From: Rhodobacteraceae bacterium UBA6796
GTDB lineage: Bacteria > Pseudomonadota > Alphaproteobacteria > Rhodobacterales > Rhodobacteraceae
Assembly: GCA_002452815.1 (NCBI GenBank)
Contig: DKFM01000002.1
Coordinates: forward strand, 1 to 44,854
Length of the DNA stretch: 44,854 nt
Direction: 5' to 3'
Shown here one piece after another: positions 42,457 to 44,854 of this stretch. Made by a program: the position numbers and the translations under genes. Each line of letters starts with the position of its first letter. Position 1 is the first letter of the stretch. Below the pieces are notes generated by a model, which made no database searches, was not told the DNA's origin, and was given only the letters and a program-made list of their open reading frames with translations.

Positions 42457-42950
42457 GGTCGTTCTGAAGGGCAGATGCGGTGTCGGCAGGATGTTCTGTT
42501 TAGAACTTTCCAGATGCAGCTCTAGCACGGCGTACCGTGTCTCACGGCCCACGGCCCGATGACAGGCAACGCAGCGCTCGGCCGAGGCTGTGTGAAAACC
42601 CGATCGGACATGGCCGGCTCCGGAATAGTGTTCGCCCGCGGGCGATCCTGAGAAGTTTTGTTCCGATGCTGGCGGCCGCGAGCAGCCTGACAAGGAAATC
42701 GTCCTTCGCGATTTCAGGAAATCTGAGTTTCCACACAGCCTCGGCCCATTGCTGTCATTGCACGCCTCTTCACGTTTCTGCGGTCGCAGCCCGCATTGCC
42801 GACATTCGCTACACCTGGTCAATCTCAAAGGTGGTGGATGTCCCAAGGCGGGACGCAAGCGATCATTCAAAATTGCGCTTTTGACGGCAGCACCCGTTCA
42901 GAGAAAAATCTAACACAAGCTTGTGCAGGCCGGCCGTAACCCGTCATGCT
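42457..42950. other. Gene-poor stretch with a MITE-like element
   Basis: Between the tRNA terminator and the nuclease gene no convincing protein-coding frame is seen. The only clear structure is the 168-bp inverted-repeat element at 42580-42747. A short frame across it looks like a shadow of the element. Confidence 0.6.
42580..42747. mobile_element. MITE-like element with 19/20 terminal inverted repeats
   Basis: The ends GGCCGAGGCTGTGTGAAAAC and GTTTCCACACAGCCTCGGCC are inverted copies with one mismatch in 20. The body (about 130 bp) encodes no transposase. If the element proper begins at GAGGCTGTG, a 4-base GGCC lies on both sides and could be a target duplication, but as GGCC is itself palindromic it may be part of the repeats. 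Ends of the GGCTGTGTGAAAAC type are known from IS elements, so this may be a non-autonomous derivative of a resident IS. Confidence 0.7.
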
Positions 42951-43832
42951 TCACGGTGTTTTGGATTTTGCGGATCCCGCCGGTTCACTCTTTGATTTGG
43001 TAGTCCCGCCTCCTACGACCACGGCGACGCACCAGTCCTTTGGAGTACCGACCCGTTTTAACTCAGCTTCGACCTGTTCTTGGGATAAATATGCGCCGGT
43101 TAGGTACACGAGACCTATGAAGAGAGTGAATTCGCTCGCCGCGTAGCCCTTCATGTCCTCATATAGCTGTCCAATCGCAGACGTCGCCTTCACCTTATCG
43201 TCGGCGAACTTTACCTCGACCGCCGTTGCGATAGAATCAATGCCGAAGTCCGGCTTATAGGTCTTGGTCTGCTTCGGGATGACTGGTTCGCGGATGACGT
43301 CGGGAAATGCCAGCCGCAATGCTGGATGAAGGGCGTCCTGCACATCCTTCTCTCTTGTCGGTACATTCTTCATGGAGTCCAGGTAGTGCGGGATTTGGTG
43401 CAGCATCCTGCCGAGCATGCGACGCTCGGTCTCTACATTCGCGGGAATTTCGAGAAGCGGCCCGATGCGATCGAGACGGCGGCTAACGATGTCTACTACC
43501 GCGTTGTGCGCACCGATGTACTCGTCGAAGTATATGACCTTGGTAAAGTCGGCCTCCTCGATCCCTGCGAGCTGTTTGTCGAAGTCGATTTGTGTCTCGT
43601 TGAGGCCGATCAGCTCAAGCAGGATTCGTACCGCGTCGATGGCTTTCCGGTTCAATTCCGCCAGATGTGCCGCCATATCTTTAAGATACTCATCGACTTC
43701 GAAGTGGCCGGGATGGTTCTCTTCTGCATCCGCATAGGCATGCACTTGCGCATAGCAATCCTGAACTGCTGCCCGCGCGGCGCCATAGGCCTTGGTTGCG
43801 AGTTCGATATCGGTCTCGGTTAGTTGAGCCAT
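42951..43832 (-). CDS. PD-(D/E)XK nuclease-like protein
   Basis: The 293-residue product has a helical N-terminal half (QLTETDIELATKAYGAARAAVQD ... to about 155) and a C-terminal region with the order of a restriction-type nuclease core: Glu161 (TREKDVQDALHPAL), Asp195 (KPDFGI) and Glu206-x-Lys208 (TAVEVKF), followed by a helix (SAIGQLYEDMKGYAASE). These fit PD-(D/E)XK metal-dependent nucleases. GGAG stands 8 bases before the ATG at 43832; a longer frame to 43940 has no ribosome binding site. It is read in the same direction as the helicase fragment upstream. I do not recognise the exact family. Confidence 0.65.
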   Translation of the reverse strand: MAQLTETDIELATKAYGAARAAVQDCYAQVHAYADAEENHPGHFEVDEYLKDMAAHLAELNRKAIDAVRILLELIGLNETQIDFDKQLAGIEEADFTKVIYFDEYIGAHNAVVDIVSRRLDRIGPLLEIPANVETERRMLGRMLHQIPHYLDSMKNVPTREKDVQDALHPALRLAFPDVIREPVIPKQTKTYKPDFGIDSIATAVEVKFADDKVKATSAIGQLYEDMKGYAASEFTLFIGLVYLTGAYLSQEQVEAELKRVGTPKDWCVAVVVGGGTTKSKSEPAGSAKSKTP

Positions 43833-44159
43833 AGTAGCGCTCCGCTGCATCAATTGGCATTTGTTCCATGTAGGGAGATCGACGATAGAGGCACTTACAA
43901 AATGACGGCGTGCAACCCACGGCTGTCGGTGCTTCGTCATGCGGCTTCGCAGAGAGCCACTGGGCCCTTAGGTTGTGGAGCCACGTCCGGCTCATTGCCG
44001 CCTTTTGACACATTAAGCTTCGCTGCGCCGCAGCTTCCTCAAACCAGCCTTTCCTAGTGTATCTAAGGAGCACCAAGCGGGCGTGCAGGGAGGCAAAAGA
44101 GATCGAATATCCATATCCATGTGTTCGCCAGATGTTCTCACAGTTGAGTAAACGCCAAT
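43833..44159. other. 327-bp gap between helicase and nuclease genes
   Basis: No gene is supported here. Frames present are cysteine-rich and lack start sites. The gap may contain the nuclease promoter on the - strand, but no clear -35/-10 pair is visible. Confidence 0.4.
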
Positions 44160-44854
44160 TCAAACTCGAACGAGGCCAGCCTCGGCTATATAACGTGTAG
44201 GCCTGTTCCTGTTGTCTGTCTGGTCAGAAAGCACGATCAGGTGCTTCTTTGCGCGGGTGATGCCAACGTAGAATAAGCGCCGTGCCTCATCGAACTCTGC
44301 CTGTGTTCGTGCAGTGAAATGAGGAATTTGGCCTTGGTTTGCATGAACAATCGCGACAGCGTCAAATTCGCGGCCCTTCGAACTATGCATTGTAATCAGC
44401 TTGATAGCGTTCTCGGGATTGGCGAAGAGGCCAAGATCGGCAATCTGGAGATTGGCCACGTCTACGCCTCGCCGCTCCATGTCGCCGCGCATTTCTTGAA
44501 CGGAGAAGATAAGAGCCTGTGCGGTTTCCAGATCAATCCACTCGTCCCTGACTAGAATGTCTGCGATGTTCTGAGCACTGACCTCTAGCCACGCCATGCC
44601 ACCAGGATGACCAACAGCGGCTTGCTGAGCTGCGTAGATCAGTTCCAGGGCGGTGCATCGGCCAGCGTAAGAAAAGACATCGAAGCGGCTCTGCCCCATA
44701 GCTTCGTTGACGAGCCTGAAAATTGCTTTCTCAACGCCAGGAAGTTGCAAAAAATTCTGGGCTTCAACGCTCGCTCCAAGCTGCTCAGCAAGAACCGCGA
44801 AAAGACGTCGGCGCTGATACGGCCTCGCTCTGAGCTGCTCCCCATCTGTTGGAC
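44160..44854 (-). CDS. UvrD-family helicase, C-terminal part (cut by right edge)
   Basis: The frame is open from the window edge to the stop at 44160, giving 230 residues without a start. It carries late helicase motifs of superfamily 1: the motif V region KLITMHSSKGREFDAVAIVHANQGQIPHF and the motif VI region EARRLFYVGITRAKKHLIVLSD, with the arginine finger in the latter. The N-terminal Walker A part must lie outside. Short C-termini ending soon after motif VI are usual in compact UvrD-like helicases such as GajB of the Gabija defence system. Codon use is less GC-rich at third positions than in the housekeeping genes, in keeping with acquired DNA. Confidence 0.85.
   Translation of the reverse strand, partial: PTDGEQLRARPYQRRRLFAVLAEQLGASVEAQNFLQLPGVEKAIFRLVNEAMGQSRFDVFSYAGRCTALELIYAAQQAAVGHPGGMAWLEVSAQNIADILVRDEWIDLETAQALIFSVQEMRGDMERRGVDVANLQIADLGLFANPENAIKLITMHSSKGREFDAVAIVHANQGQIPHFTARTQAEFDEARRLFYVGITRAKKHLIVLSDQTDNRNRPTRYIAEAGLVRV

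Noticed and set aside
42542..42736. Transposase remnant in the MITE-like element
   Set aside because: The frame across it shows no DDE motif or recognisable transposase segment.
42951..44854. Firm call of Gabija
   Set aside because: The defining GajA nuclease is not in the window and the helicase is incomplete.

Overview
The window is high-GC alphaproteobacterial DNA, almost certainly from the Rhodobacterales (Rhodobacter/Paracoccus/roseobacter group). The evidence is the order of the flagellar genes, CtrA-type TTAA-N7-TTAA sites in front of them, tight ATGA/TGATG gene overlaps, and neighbours such as DUF2125, DUF2853 and a periplasmic glutathione peroxidase. No species can be named from the sequence.

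Layout. 1-6073 (- strand): motB, flgE, flgK, flgL, flgI (stator plug, hook, junction proteins, P-ring), then the start of a possible membrane-protein gene running off the left edge. 6200-10615: a four-gene pqi-type envelope lipid-transport operon (two single-domain PqiA proteins, PqiB, PqiC) plus a flavin reductase, lying inside the flagellar region. 10665-21704: fliI (-) diverges from flgB-flgC-fliE-fliQ-flgF-flgG-flgA-flgH-fliL (+), which converge on a translationally coupled block sltF-like, flhA, fliR, flhB and a small coiled-coil FliJ candidate (-). Together these encode most of the rod, rings, hook and export gate. FliF, FliG, FliM/N, FliP, MotA and flagellin are not here.

21798-31719: housekeeping genes: a CysQ-like phosphatase, TldE/PmbA, a DUF2125 protein, a crotonase-fold protein without catalytic glutamates, DUF2853, a methyltransferase, ahcY with a two-hairpin leader, a secreted protein, an HD hydrolase, a LysR regulator and small membrane proteins. 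31816-34555: an apparent stress module, with gpx and a TspO-like gene diverging from an ECF sigma factor/anti-sigma pair. 34562-42275: rlmH-rsfS, then leuC-leuD and leuB separated by two envelope genes, then a DMT-family exporter.

42321-44854: tRNA-Pro(CGG) with its own terminator marks a sharp change. Beyond it lie a 168-bp MITE-like element with 19/20 terminal inverted repeats, a PD-(D/E)XK nuclease-like gene, and the C-terminal part of a UvrD-family helicase cut by the window edge. This looks like the start of an accessory, possibly anti-phage, island at a tRNA gene, and is the most likely place for an unusual system.
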